DNA of 64,000 bases from Diploptera punctata (lineage: Eukaryota > Arthropoda > Insecta > Blattodea > Blaberidae): the NCBI GenBank assembly GCA_030220185.1, contig JASPKZ010010239.1:2188001-2252000 (forward strand), written 5' to 3'. Below, piece by piece: positions 31,358-40,309 of this stretch (its first letter is position 1; each line of letters starts with the position of its first letter). The notes under the pieces are model-generated. The model saw only the letters and a program-made list of their open reading frames with translations, had not been told where the DNA came from and made no database searches. The translations under genes were made by a program, and so were the position numbers.

Positions 31358-32100
31358 TACTTACTTACTTACTTACTTACTTACTCACTGGCACTATCGA
31401 ACCCGTAGGTTCATGGCCGCGTGGACATAAGCTCTCCATACATCCCTATCCTGAGCCAATGCTTTCCAATCATTCCCTGTACAATCTACTTCCCTCAAAT
31501 CATAGTTAATGTTGTTCTCCCACCTCATTGTTGGCCTACCAACTGCGCGTTTTCCTTCTGGCTTTCCTACAAGAAGTTTCCATGCACGTCTTTCATTCCC
31601 CATACGTGCAACATGTCCTGCCCATCGCAGTCTACGAGACTTAACTGTTCTTATTATATCTGACTTCCTATAAAGACCATGTAGTTCATTGTTATGTAGT
31701 CTTCTCCATTCACCTGTCTGTCATCTCTCTTTGGTCCAAAATTTTCCTAAGAACTTTATCTCAAATTCTCGTAATCTCCTTTCCTCCATTAAAGTAAGAG
31801 TCCATGTTTCGCACCCATATAATATAACTGGTAGAATAATAGTTTTATATATTTTCAGCTTTACGTTTTTTGAAAGGAGTTGGGATATCAAAAGTCTCTG
31901 CAATGCATAATAGCATGCATTTCCAGAATTGAGCCTATGTTTAATTTCTTGTGCATCTCATTCATATTTGTGATTATTGTTCCTAGGTATTGAATTCAGC
32001 CACTTCCTCAAAATTTCCCTCATTTGTCATTAGCTGTCCATTTCCATTATATAATGTATTTCTACGTGTGACCATATATTTAGTTTTACTGATATTTACT
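31358..32100 (-). pseudogene. LINE-A copy 3, 5'-truncated, 12-bp target duplication
   Basis: Minus strand from within the palm-to-thumb region (KTKYMVTRRNT) through EVAEF-YLGTIITN, TWTLTL, WAGHVARMGNERR and GRPTMRW to the tail (GTAA)n. A short deletion near 31721 and base losses break the frame. Flanking 12-bp direct repeats (31346-31357 and 32101-32112) show it was a true insertion. Confidence 0.9.
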
Positions 32101-32112
32101 TTATATTCTTCT
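32101..32112. repeat. Target-site duplication of LINE-A copy 3, 5' side
   Basis: Identical to 31346-31357. Confidence 0.85.
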
Positions 32113-32122
32113 TTACACTGAT

Positions 32123-32129
32123 TAATTTA
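32123..32129. repeat. Target-site duplication of LINE-A copy 4, 3' side
   Basis: taattta, repeated at 32831-32837. Short and AT-rich, so less certain. Confidence 0.65.
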
Positions 32130-32830
32130 CTTACTTACTTACTTACTTACTCACTGGCACTATCGAACCCGTAGGTTCATGGCCGCACGGACATAAGCTC
32201 TCCATACATCCCTATCCTGAGCTAATCCTTTCCAATCATTCCCTGTATAATCTACTTCCCTCAAATCATAGTTAATGTTATTCTCCCACCTCATTCTTGG
32301 TCTACCAACTGGGCTTTTTCCCTCTGGCTTTCCTACAAGAAGCTTCCATGCAAGTCTTTCATTCCCCATACGTGCAACATGTCCTGCCCGTCGCAGTCTA
32401 CGAGACTTAACTGTTCTTATTATATCTGGCTTCCTATAAAGACCATGTAGTTCATTGTTAACGAGTATTCTCCATTCACCTGTTAGAACTATCCTAACAT
32501 TCCATGTTCCTAAGAACATGTCCCTGTGTTTGAGCCTTTAGCATGGGTTCCCTGAAGTAGTCCCCGCCCGGAGAACCGAATGGGGGACTATTTGACCTCC
32601 GGAAAATTTTACCCCAGTTGAACCCATGTCCGCATTTCTTGATGGTTGTATTTTTACGGTGAAAGATCGTCACTCTTGCGACCAAGGTACTTTTTTCGTC
32701 TGGCTTATCACCTTCGACCAGTCCGGCATGGGTAACCCTATCGGCAGCAATGCTACCGCCGGCATAGCGTTCAGGATCATTTAAGCACGCAAGCCACTCC
32801 ACCACGACAAGGTAAAGATACCATGGAGGG
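32130..32830 (-). mobile_element. LINE-A copy 4, internally deleted, both ends present
   Basis: Minus strand starts with the native 5' end (ccatggtatctttaccttgtc), includes the leader and MFLGTWNVR, then jumps directly to the C-terminal TGEWR...NELHGLYRKPDIIRTVKSRR part and native 3' end with (GTAA)n. About 2.57 kb, including the rest of the endonuclease and the whole polymerase, is missing. The junction is near 32485-32500, with a few bases not belonging to either side. Flanks are 7-bp repeats taattta. An open frame of 119 codons (32160-32519) spans the junction. Confidence 0.85.
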
Positions 32831-32837
32831 TAATTTA
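32831..32837. repeat. Target-site duplication of LINE-A copy 4, 5' side
   Basis: taattta, identical to 32123-32129. Confidence 0.65.
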
Positions 32838-32959
32838 AATATGCAAATAAAAGTAGAGAAAAATATCCATAACTGAGAAAGGTTTAATTTACAAGTAGAC
32901 ATTAGAAGTCTAAATAGGGGGAAATAACTAACGGCAATCTTATATAGGTCATTGTGTTA

Positions 32960-33135
32960 CAGTACTCATTGTTGTTTATTATGAATGAGTGGAAATTAAA
33001 TTATTGTACGGTGTCATGTAGTCTGTTATGGCGTTCCTGCTTTATTCTCGTCAAACATTCACCTATGAATCATATCGTTAATTTCTGGGCTGGGCCCGGG
33101 CTTCGAGGAGGGGCTACAACACTCCCATTGGATCT
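32960..33135 (-). repeat. SINE-4 3' fragment
   Basis: Shares atgagtggaa, ttgtacggtgt, gggctgggc and gaggnggggctac blocks with 53555-53705, the 3' side of the long SINE-4 copy. No head. Confidence 0.5.
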
Positions 33136-33185
33136 ATTCAATCTTCAGTTATCACATAATAAAAGTATTAATTTGTATTGTATTG

Positions 33186-33327
33186 TAAGCCCATGTTTTT
33201 CCCTTTACAGAGATTTCGGAGCTCTCCCCCTACAGGGAAGAAATTGAACCATACTAATTTATTTACACTTGTTTTCGTATAGATGTTATCTTGAGTGGTC
33301 CGTGGTCAGCGCACCGCCTCATACTGA
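33186..33327 (-). repeat. SINE-2 left part, interrupted by LINE-B
   Basis: Matches 41165-41290 (gtaagccca, ctctccccctacagggaaga, gaaccatactaattta, gagtggtccgtggtcagc, gcctcatactga). The rest of this SINE continues at 35406. Confidence 0.85.
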
Positions 33328-33344
33328 AAGGTGGGGCACAGATA

Positions 33345-34018
33345 CCAGAAAGTTACACGGGAATTTGTCTCTTGTCAGTGTTCGGAAAAATATATTGTAA
33401 AGTACTTTACGAACGAATAGACAATGGGCTAAAGAGAACAATAGGCTCTCAAAATATCAGGCAGGTTTTAGAGAAGGGTACTCCACGGTGGACAACGTAT
33501 TTGTTCTGAGAACATTAATTGATGACAATCTGAAAATGAAGGGGGGTAAATTATTTTGTGCATTCATTGATTTTAAGATGGCATTTGATACTGTGGACCG
33601 AAGCGCACTTTGGGAAAAAATAAATCGGAAAGGATTGTCTCATAAAATGATACATGCTTTAATGGCAATTTATAAATGTGTTAAATTTTGTATAAAAGTA
33701 GACCAAGGGCACATTACAGAGAGCAGTGAAGTCAATCGGGGAGTGAGACAAGGTTGCATTTTATCACCAATGCTATTTAATCTATTCGTTGATGATATTG
33801 TAGACATAATGCTAGAAGGAGAAATTGAGGCTCCGGTGATAGGAAATGTTAGAATCCCAGTCCTGTTGTATGCAGATGATTTAATTATCTGTTCCAAGAC
33901 AATCAAGGGATTGCAAAGAGGTCTTGACCTACTGGAAATATACTGTAGGAATTGGGGATTGACTGTAAATGTTAGTAAGACAAAAACAAGACCTTTAAAA
34001 ATGGGAGGTTTATGGTAG
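33345..34018 (+). pseudogene. LINE-B copy 2 reverse transcriptase, palm region
   Basis: From the PESYTGICLLSVFGKIYCKVLYERI frame (read as motif PESYxGICLLS) a one-base loss at about 33418 (gaatagac against gaatcagac in copy 1) shifts the frame. The second frame starting at 33488 has AFIDFKMAFDTVDRS, GVRQGCILSP and LLYADDLIICS. The extra C present in copy 1 at about 22826 is absent here. Another base loss near 33990 ends the frame after SKTKTRPLK. Confidence 0.85.
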
Positions 34019-35026
34019 AGCAGAGGAATGGAAATACAGAGATCAAGTACTTCAAAACGTGAAACATTTTGAATATCTTGGTACGACGTTGAAAATGAAC
34101 GGAAAGTGGAAAAAACATATTGATATAGCATTATTTAAAGGGAGGGGACAACTTAACAGTGTACTCGGTATTCTGGGTCGAGTGCCTGATATTCCAGTCA
34201 GCACATTAGAAAAAATTTATGCAGCGATGGTCAGGCCAGTAATGCACTATGGTAGTGAGATTTGGGGTTTCCAAAGAACGGAAATACTAAATAAGGTATA
34301 TACGCATTTTCTAAAGTATATTACAGGACTTAGTAAGGCCGTTTCTAACTGTGGAATTTTATATGAATTCGGGTCATTCCAGGACGACATTAACTGTAAA
34401 ATTCGTGTACTCAAATACTGGTTGCGAGTAATCCAAGGTGAACAAACAATGCTTAGAGCAATTTGTTACGACCACCAAATTAAAAACATAGATGTTAAAT
34501 TTTGGGCAGACGAGGTTAGGAGAGAACTCCAAAAGATTGGGATGGGCTGGATATGGGAAAAAGGGACTGAAAATCGCAAGAACGTGTGGAGAAAAATAAG
34601 GAGGAGGTACTTAGATATAAACCAACAAGATACTTTCGCCGAATGTACAGGAAAACGCTCACTGTGTTTACAAAGAGACCTAAAACACGTCTGGGGAAAA
34701 GAATCGTATATACTCAACCTAGATTTAAGGAGAGATCAGGGCTTGCTTGGTTTAGGCTAGGGGCATGGAAATTTCTAAAAATTAGCGACGATCACGATAT
34801 GCGAATATGTCCAATGTGCGGGAACTTTGAAGATGAGATACATATATTAGGAAAATGTAATGATTTAGAATATTGGAGACGTCAGTTATTACCGGAAAGA
34901 TTTCTAAATTCAAATCGGGAAAGATTGGCATGCTACGAGTTATTGGTAAATCCAGAAAATTGGATAAACCTCGGTAAATTTCTGGACAAAACGCGAAAAA
35001 TAAGGACAACACTCATTCATGAATAA
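34019..35026 (+). pseudogene. LINE-B copy 2 connection and C-terminal zinc motif
   Basis: Frame 34059-34760 has HFEYLGTTLKMNGKW and MVRPVMHYGSEIWGF through the connection region. A base loss near 34722 (ctagatttaagg against ctaggatttaagg) moves the rest, ERSGLAWFRLGAWKF and the ICPMCGNF...HILGKC cluster, into the frame ending at 35026. CCHC spacing: CPMC, 10 residues, H, 4, C. Confidence 0.85.
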
Positions 35027-35082
35027 ATATATGTTATCAAAATGCAATACCATTAATTATTAACAATTATATATAAATTAAT

Positions 35083-35250
35083 TAGTGTTATAATGCTATT
35101 GTGTTATTATTTAATTGTAATATTAATGTGTTTTCTTTATGTAATTGTAATGTTAATATTTTTCTAGTGTATAATGCTATTGTGTTTTTACTTAATTGTA
35201 ATATTATTATTGTGTTTTCTTTATGTAATTGTAATGTTATTGCTGTTTTT
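35083..35250 (+). repeat. LINE-B 3' tandem repeat, 2 units
   Basis: Same unit as 24426-24810, starting at 35083 and 35166. Confidence 0.85.
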
Positions 35251-35405
35251 GTTGTTTATTTTTCTTTACACTAGTACCAATTATTACTTTATTGTAACGG
35301 ACTGTCAACAGCACGTACGGCTTACTGCCCGTGCGACCCATATTTGTAAATAATATTGTAAATATCTTACTTTTTGTCTAATAAAGTCCTACTACTACTA
35401 CTACT

Positions 35406-35660
35406 GACATCTAGAAAACCAAGGTAGTACTAGGACGGGAAAATTCGGTAAATTTTACTTAGAGGCCTTTTCATTCAGGCTTAAGGATTTTTTACGAGCC
35501 TGAAATTCTTCAGACTCGGGACCCACGGCTTAATGTCCCTCCCGGAGACTTGCTCCTTGGATTTTTCCGTCCTAAAAAATCCATCGACCCCAGCCGGGTT
35601 TGAATCCGCGACCCTCGAGACCAGAGGCAAGGAGCAGAACCACTAGTCCACGGCGGCCAA
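35406..35660 (-). repeat. SINE-2 right part with tRNA-like head
   Basis: Continues the copy at 33186-33327: gacatctagaaaaccaagg, tactaggacggg, ttttcattcagg, gggacccacggctta, ccgtcctaaaaaatccatcgacccc, then head gccgggtttgaatccgcgaccc and ccactagtccacggcggcc (B box GGATTCAAACC on the minus strand). Confidence 0.85.
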
Positions 35661-35664
35661 CTAA

Positions 35665-36150
35665 TAATAATAATAATAATAATAAGTAAAATAATAATAA
35701 CAATAATAATAATATATTTATTTTACCTGGCAGAGTTAAGGCTTTAAGGCCTTCTTTACCACTCAACCAGGTTAAAAGAATACAAAAAATATTCTTACAT
35801 CTGAATTACAATAATCATAAATATTATTCACAAAATAATTTCATTTAATCTGGATTAACAATTGAAATATAAAATGTACAACAGAGAAAAATGAGATAAC
35901 AAAAAATACTCTTAATGACAGCATAAATTTAGTTGTCGAGAAACATTTATTATTTAACAACATGTATTTGTGTAAGCGTAACTTAAAATTGCTAAGCGTG
36001 CGGCAACCCCTGATATCTTGAGGAAGGAAATGCCAGGAGCAGGCAGAGGCTACTGTGAAACAAGTACAATAAGAGGAAGTGCTATGAAGAGGGATTGTTA
36101 GCAGAGCTGTTATTGTGGTAAGAAGATAACTTCTCAAATATGGACGCCAG
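35665..36150 (-). pseudogene. LINE 3' end with C-terminal WxxLPxxIRG motif
   Basis: Minus strand begins with LLTIPLHSTSSYCTCF and continues to ACSWHFLPQDIRGCRTLSNFKLRLHKYMLLNN, noted here by its WHFLPQDIRGCR and FKxxLHKYM motifs. This is the usual C-terminus of Jockey/CR1-type LINE proteins. The 3' region tttaacctgg...ggccttaaagccttaac...gtaaaataaat and AAT-type repeat (35663-35715) follow. Only this end remains. Confidence 0.65.
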
Positions 36151-36327
36151 GTAAGGCGTGAGGAAAGGACACGAATATTCTCCTTTGATCACCAAAATCA
36201 CGTAATTTAAATACCTGTGATTTGCCAGACCAGACTATTTTTCCTAATTGAGATGAGGTGAAGGGTTATATGAAATTAATTAGTGAATAAATGAAGATGC
36301 AATGACATTACAGGGAAAGGAAGAGAA
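36150..36327 (-). repeat. SINE-4 left part, interrupted by a PLE
   Basis: Shares atacctgtgatttgccagacca or atacctgtgaaatgccaacca, then gatgaggtgaaggg, gaataaatgaagatg..atgaca with 53795-53900. The SINE continues at 37265. Confidence 0.65.
36316..36327. repeat. Target-site duplication of the PLE, left
   Basis: aaaggaagagaa, repeated exactly at 37265-37276. Confidence 0.8.
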
Positions 36328-36391
36328 TTAATATAACATTATAGAATATTCACCTGAAAGGTCCGTCTCCTCAACTTAATTAATCATACAA

Positions 36392-36427
36392 CTGTAGCGC
36401 TTTCGGGACTTGTCCCATCATCGGCAG
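36392..36427 (-). ncRNA. Hammerhead-like motif in PLE left arm
   Basis: Mirror of 37119-37154 in the inverted arm, with the same changed core. Confidence 0.5.
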
Positions 36428-36564
36428 GATTCAAAACTGGTGTTTCACTGAAGATCTGGTAGAGGGGGTTGCATGTATTGGGTTCGTTTTCGTTTATCAG
36501 GCTGTCGTTGTGAGCTGCTTTCATGATTTCCATCTCTTCGAGTACGTTTATCTTCGCTGGATTA

Positions 36565-37162
36565 TTTTCTCAACATAACCAACATAACTAAACTAGAAAA
36601 CGAATCTGACAACAACACGAAAACATGGATAACACTTACATACACAGGAAAAGAAACGACAAAATTAGCCAATGCACTAAAGAAAGCCGATAAAAACGTA
36701 AAAATAGCATACAGAACCAATAACAAATTAAACAACATAATAAACAATAACATTGAAAAAAATAACATTTTCAACAGCAAAGGAGTTTATAAACTGACAT
36801 GTAAGGACTGCAACAAATTTTATATAGGGAGGACAAACAGGAGTTTTAACATCAGATTCAAAGAACATTTTCGAGACTTCATTCACGCAGAAGGGAAATC
36901 AAGCTATGCAAAACACGTTATCCATGAAGGACATCGCATGTTAAATATTGAAAACACCCTAACAGTAATGCACAGAAAAAATAATCCAGCGAAGATAAAC
37001 GTACTCGAAGAGATGGAAATCATGAAAGCAGCTCACAACGACAGCCTGATAAACGAAAACGAACCCAATACATGCAGCCCCCTCTACCAGATCTTCAGTG
37101 AAACACCAGTTTTGAATCCTGCCGATGATGGGACAAGTCCCGAAAGCGCTACAGTTATATGA
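36565..37162 (+). pseudogene. PLE GIY-YIG endonuclease domain, N-terminally truncated protein
   Basis: The open frame runs without a stop for about 199 codons from the end of the left arm. After a basic linker (LANALKKADKNVKIAYRTNN) comes GVYKLTCKDCNKFYIGRTN, the G-V-Y/F-Y-I-G core of GIY-YIG nucleases with the CxxC insertion typical of PLEs. Then follow the conserved Arg/His segment FNIRFKEHFRD, AKHVIHEGH, and the catalytic-region Glu of NVLEEMEI. The C-terminus NPADDGTSPESATVI overlaps the hammerhead-like sequence. In full PLEs this domain makes the nick that primes reverse transcription; here no polymerase or native start is present. Confidence 0.85.
37119..37154 (+). ncRNA. Hammerhead-like motif in PLE right arm
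   Basis: CTG, CCGATGA (one change from CTGATGA), an extra T, stem II GGGAC/GTCCC with loop AA, GAAA, GCGCTA, then CAG pairing with CTG. Same plan and same extra T as the motif at 16575-16615. The core change suggests loss of activity. Confidence 0.5.
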
Positions 37163-37264
37163 TTAATTAAGTTGAGGAGACGGACCTTTCAGGTGAATAT
37201 TCTATAATTTTATATTAATTTTGAATAAACCTCAACGGAACACATCATGAATATTATAAAAGTT

Positions 37265-37455
37265 AAAGGAAGAGAAGTGGAGAGTGTTGGTGGGATGACA
37301 TTTGGGAAACGGGAGAACTCCGAGAAAAGATCCGAAAAATCCCGGTATGACCCACCATTAATGCCTCTCCGAAACCACCAAGAATCGAACTTGGGATCAC
37401 AATCGGCACACCCACACGCGTTAGTCGCTCTTCTACCTAGGCGGCGCGGCGACTC
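37265..37455 (-). repeat. SINE-4 right part with tRNA-like head
   Basis: Continues the copy at 36150-36327: ggagagtgttggtgggatgaca, acgggagaactccgagaaaa, gaaccaccaagaatcgaac. The minus-strand head has GTTCGATTC as its B box. The same blocks occur at 53905-54070. The 12-bp PLE target duplication is its first part. Confidence 0.75.
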
Positions 37456-37553
37456 AACGTAACATTTTAGCAAGTTACATACATATTCTCATAAATATGA
37501 CTTGCCACATGATTATATTTTATATCAATTACAGAATAGGAAATAAAATTAAA

Positions 37554-38223
37554 CTTACTTACTCACTGGCACTATCGAGCCCGTAGGTTCATGGCCGCGC
37601 GGACATAAGCTCTCCATACATCCCCATCCTGAGCTAATGCTTTCCAATCATTCCCTGTATAATCTACTTCCCTCAAATCATAGTTAATGTTGTTCTCCCA
37701 CCTCATTCTTGGTCTACCAACTGGGCGTTTTCCTTCTGGCTTTCCTACAAGAAATTTCCATGCACGTCTTTCATTCCCCATACGCGCAAAATGTCCTGCC
37801 CATCGCAGTCTACGAGACTTAACTGTTCTTATTATATCTGGCTTCCTATAAAGACCATGTAGTTCATTGTTATGTAGTCTTCTCCATTCACCTGTCTGTT
37901 CATCTCTCTTTGGTCCAAAAATTTTCCTAAGAACTTTATTCTCAAATACTCGTAATCTCCTTTCCTCCCTTAAAGTAAGAGTCCATGTTTCGCACCCATA
38001 CATTATAACTGGTAGAATAATAGTTTTATATATTTTCAGCTTAACGTTTTTTGAAAGGAGTTGGGACATCAAAAGTCTCTGCAATGCATAATAGCATGCA
38101 TTTCCAGAATTGAGCCTATGTTTAATTTCTTTGTGCATCTCATTCCTGTTTGTGATTATTGTTCCTAGGTATTTATTCAGCCACTTCCTCAAAATTTCCC
38201 TCATTTGTCATTAGCTGTCCATT
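37554..38223 (-). mobile_element. LINE-A copy 5, 5'-truncated
   Basis: Starts with the tail (GTAA, written ttacttactcac) and ends at ttagctgtccatt, in the middle of the protein. attaaa at 37548-37553 and 38224-38229 could be a 6-bp target duplication. Confidence 0.85.
37572..38204 (-). pseudogene. LINE-A C-terminal open frame, 210 codons
   Basis: The longest intact LINE-A 3' frame in the window: YLGTIITNRNEMHKEIKHRL, LLSKNVKLKIYKTIILPVIMYGC, TLTLREERRLRVFENKVL, RWAGHFARMGNERR and GRPRMRWENNI, to NLRAR. It lacks the polymerase (palm) domain; the ATG used to define it is upstream of a one-base loss near 38175 (tatttattcagcc against tatttgaattcagcc), so the first dozen residues are not native. 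It has had little time to decay compared with the 13.9-kb copy. Confidence 0.8.
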
Positions 38224-38342
38224 ATTAAAACATTGACAAAATCTAACAAGCTAATAAGCTTTGTTCCGTTTTTATGTGTACAGTATTTATTATTTTTTCT
38301 GTACTTTCCATTTACTATATAGCACAAAAACACATATCAACC

Positions 38343-38428
38343 TTGAGGCGGGAATCGAACTCGTTCCATTCCGATCAAAGGGAAAAGAGCCGTCCATTAC
38401 CCCTCTGCTCTATCTACCCTATTTGGCA
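38343..38428 (-). repeat. tRNA-derived sequence
   Basis: Minus strand: AGGGTAGATAGAGCAGAGGGG (A-box-like), a 4-5 bp anticodon-like helix, then GAGTTCGATTCCCGCCTC (B box). A SINE head or tRNA pseudogene; the D-stem is not well paired. Confidence 0.5.
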
Positions 38429-38429
38429 T

Positions 38430-39104
38430 TTTACCCAGGACTTCAAAGTGTTCAATACAAACAACTCCACATAGTGTTAGGTTACGTTTTCCCCTTATGC
38501 GTGTGGAGATGTATCCCATATCGCATCAATTTGACGGCTCAGAGCCATAGTGACCTAAGTCAAATTGTGAATACGGTTGTAAATTTTATTTCAGTAGTGG
38601 ATGCAAATATATCAGCATCATAATAAAACATTTCCAAACACATAAATAAACGAATATATGTTCTAAATAGTCTTGTTGTGTTTCCAAATTTGTTACATTT
38701 GTCTGAAAAAGTACATTTGAAAGCCAAAACAATACATTTTTCATTTTTATTGTGATTAAATTAAAGATATTCTCCCTCACGATGTAGGCCCGGCTAGCGA
38801 GAGGCATGTAAAATATATCTACAAATTAAGAGGTTAAAATGAGTTAATGAAATTTAAAAAATGAAACTTTTAAATAATTTTCATTGACTTATATTACAAA
38901 AATACATTTAATAATTACTTACAATGGAATAAAATTAGAGTGCAAATAGAATCAAGAGTTCTATACCTGATGGCTCTTTGGTGCAGCGTGACGACTGCAA
39001 TTTTCTATTTTATGTAGGTCAAATAGGAAATTCCCTGCATCGGAATATACTTCCATCGTTATTTTATTCCTAACCACAGATAACATGTAGTCTCTCAGAT
39101 GTCA
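38430..39104. other. No recognised feature
   Basis: AT-rich; no motif seen in the short frames. Confidence 0.35.
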
Positions 39105-39138
39105 ATTTGTCTTTTCCAAATAAATATCATCATCGTCA

Positions 39139-39483
39139 TCATAGTACATTCACGAATTTAGGCCATTTGTTGACCTGTTTCGGCCTCAAGAGAAACACCA
39201 TCCAGAAGTCTTTTGAGTGGACGTCCTGGTCTTCTTCTTCCTGCAGGTTGATATTTAACATTAGTTTGGGTATTCTGTGATCTTCCATTCGATGAACATG
39301 TTGTATCCATCTTGACTTATAATCAGAAATTTTGTTTTCTAAAGATTCCATGTGTAATTCTTCTAAGATGTCTTCATTTTTTTTGTGATCTAGTAGTGTG
39401 TATCCTGCAGTCCTCCGAAGATATCTCATTTCAGCAGATCTAAGTCTCTGTATATCCTTCTGTTCTACTTCGCTACCATACAA
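39139..39483 (-). pseudogene. LINE-D C-terminal region
   Basis: MYGSEVEQKDIQRLRSAEMRYLRRTAG, HMESLENKISDYKSRWIQHVHRMEDHRIPK: the SEMxxLRRTAG and RWxxHxxRM blocks are typical of this LINE group. The W of SEVW is replaced by a deletion. It ends with a short basic part without GRP. Confidence 0.75.
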
Positions 39484-40160
39484 AAGAGTTGGAAGAGCCA
39501 GTGTTTTTTATACACTTTCAGTCTTGAATGCTTTTGGACTAACTGTGGCTTGAAGATAGAATTTATTAACTCTAAAATTCTTAAAAATGTAGATATTTTT
39601 GCATTTACATCCTTTTCTTCTTCATATGAGATATTGCATCCTAGATATGTAAAATTATTCACCTGCTCCAAAATTTTATTGTCCAGTACAATTTTACTTC
39701 TGACAGGATCTACACCTTGAAATGCCATAATTTTTGTCTTTTCTGTAGATATCTTTAATCCATATTCTTCTGTAATTTTGTTAAGTTCATACAGACCTTT
39801 CTGTAGATTATCTTCGGAATTTGCTATTATTATTTGGTCATCTGCAAACAATAGGGTGTTTAATTTTCTATTTTCTGATATTCTTATTCCAAATTTATAT
39901 GTTTTGTTCCAGCAACATATCACTTCATTGATATAAATTGCAAAAAGTGTTGGGGATAGCCTTGTCTCACACCACGATTTATAATTCCTTCTTCAGAAAA
40001 TCTGTTATTTAATTTAATCTTTATGTGTTGTCTTTGTAAATATTTTGTATGTTCTGCCGAAGTAAATTTGGTATATTTCTGTCTTCCAATATATTTAAGA
40101 GTTTTGATCTCTTGACTGTGTCGAATGCTTTTTCAAAATCTATGAAAGCAAAATGTGTTT
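39465..40160 (-). pseudogene. LINE-D reverse transcriptase, palm and thumb
   Basis: Shifting frames: FEKAFDTVKRSKLLNILED, RGVRQGYP (with loss of frame), then a 152-codon frame with TLLFADDQIIIANSEDNLQ (FADD catalytic motif), EYGLKISTEKTKIMAFQG and NFTYLGCNISYEEEKD. The order matches a LINE polymerase; frame changes near 39950 and a stop near 39510 show it is dead. Confidence 0.8.
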
Positions 40161-40309
40161 CTAAGTTGAATTCTCTCTTTTTTCAAGCAATAGTTTAACA
40201 GAAAATGCTGAATCAATACAAGATCGTCCTTTCATAAATCCATTCAAATAAATAAATAAATTATAGGCCTATATATAAAACTTGAAGCAATTCCACTACA
40301 AGCCTTAAG

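Larger units (their letters stand above)
33328..35405 (+). mobile_element. LINE-B copy 2, 5'-truncated, inserted in SINE-2
   Basis: Begins at aaggtggggcacag, equivalent to 22665 in copy 1, and ends in (CTA)n at about 35405. It is about 2.08 kb and by eye more than 95% identical to copy 1 over the shared part. The SINE-2 sequence cctcatactga before it continues as ctgacatctag after it, so the insertion point is known to within a few bases. The shared tactga could be a short target duplication, but it overlaps the CTA tail. Confidence 0.9.
36328..37264 (+). mobile_element. Penelope-like element copy with inverted terminal segment and GIY-YIG domain
   Basis: The 3' coding end and terminal region (36974-37220) is repeated in inverted orientation at the left (36326-36570), about 245 bp each. 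Between them lies the GIY-YIG coding part. A 44-bp segment (37221-37264) follows the right arm only. The unit is flanked by 12-bp direct repeats aaaggaagagaa and lies inside a SINE-4 copy. An inverted upstream terminal repeat and 5' truncation are known features of Penelope-like elements. The reverse transcriptase is lost. Confidence 0.85.
39105..40245 (-). mobile_element. LINE-D copy 1, 5'-truncated
   Basis: The 3' end lies at the left, with a GAT/GAC-type tail (atcatcatcgtcatcat on the plus strand at 39127-39143). The coding remains extend from FEKAFDTVKRSKLL near 40140 to the C-terminus near 39140. Related copies lie at 48995-50105 and 58605-59465, all on the same strand. The clade is not determined. 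Confidence 0.75.
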
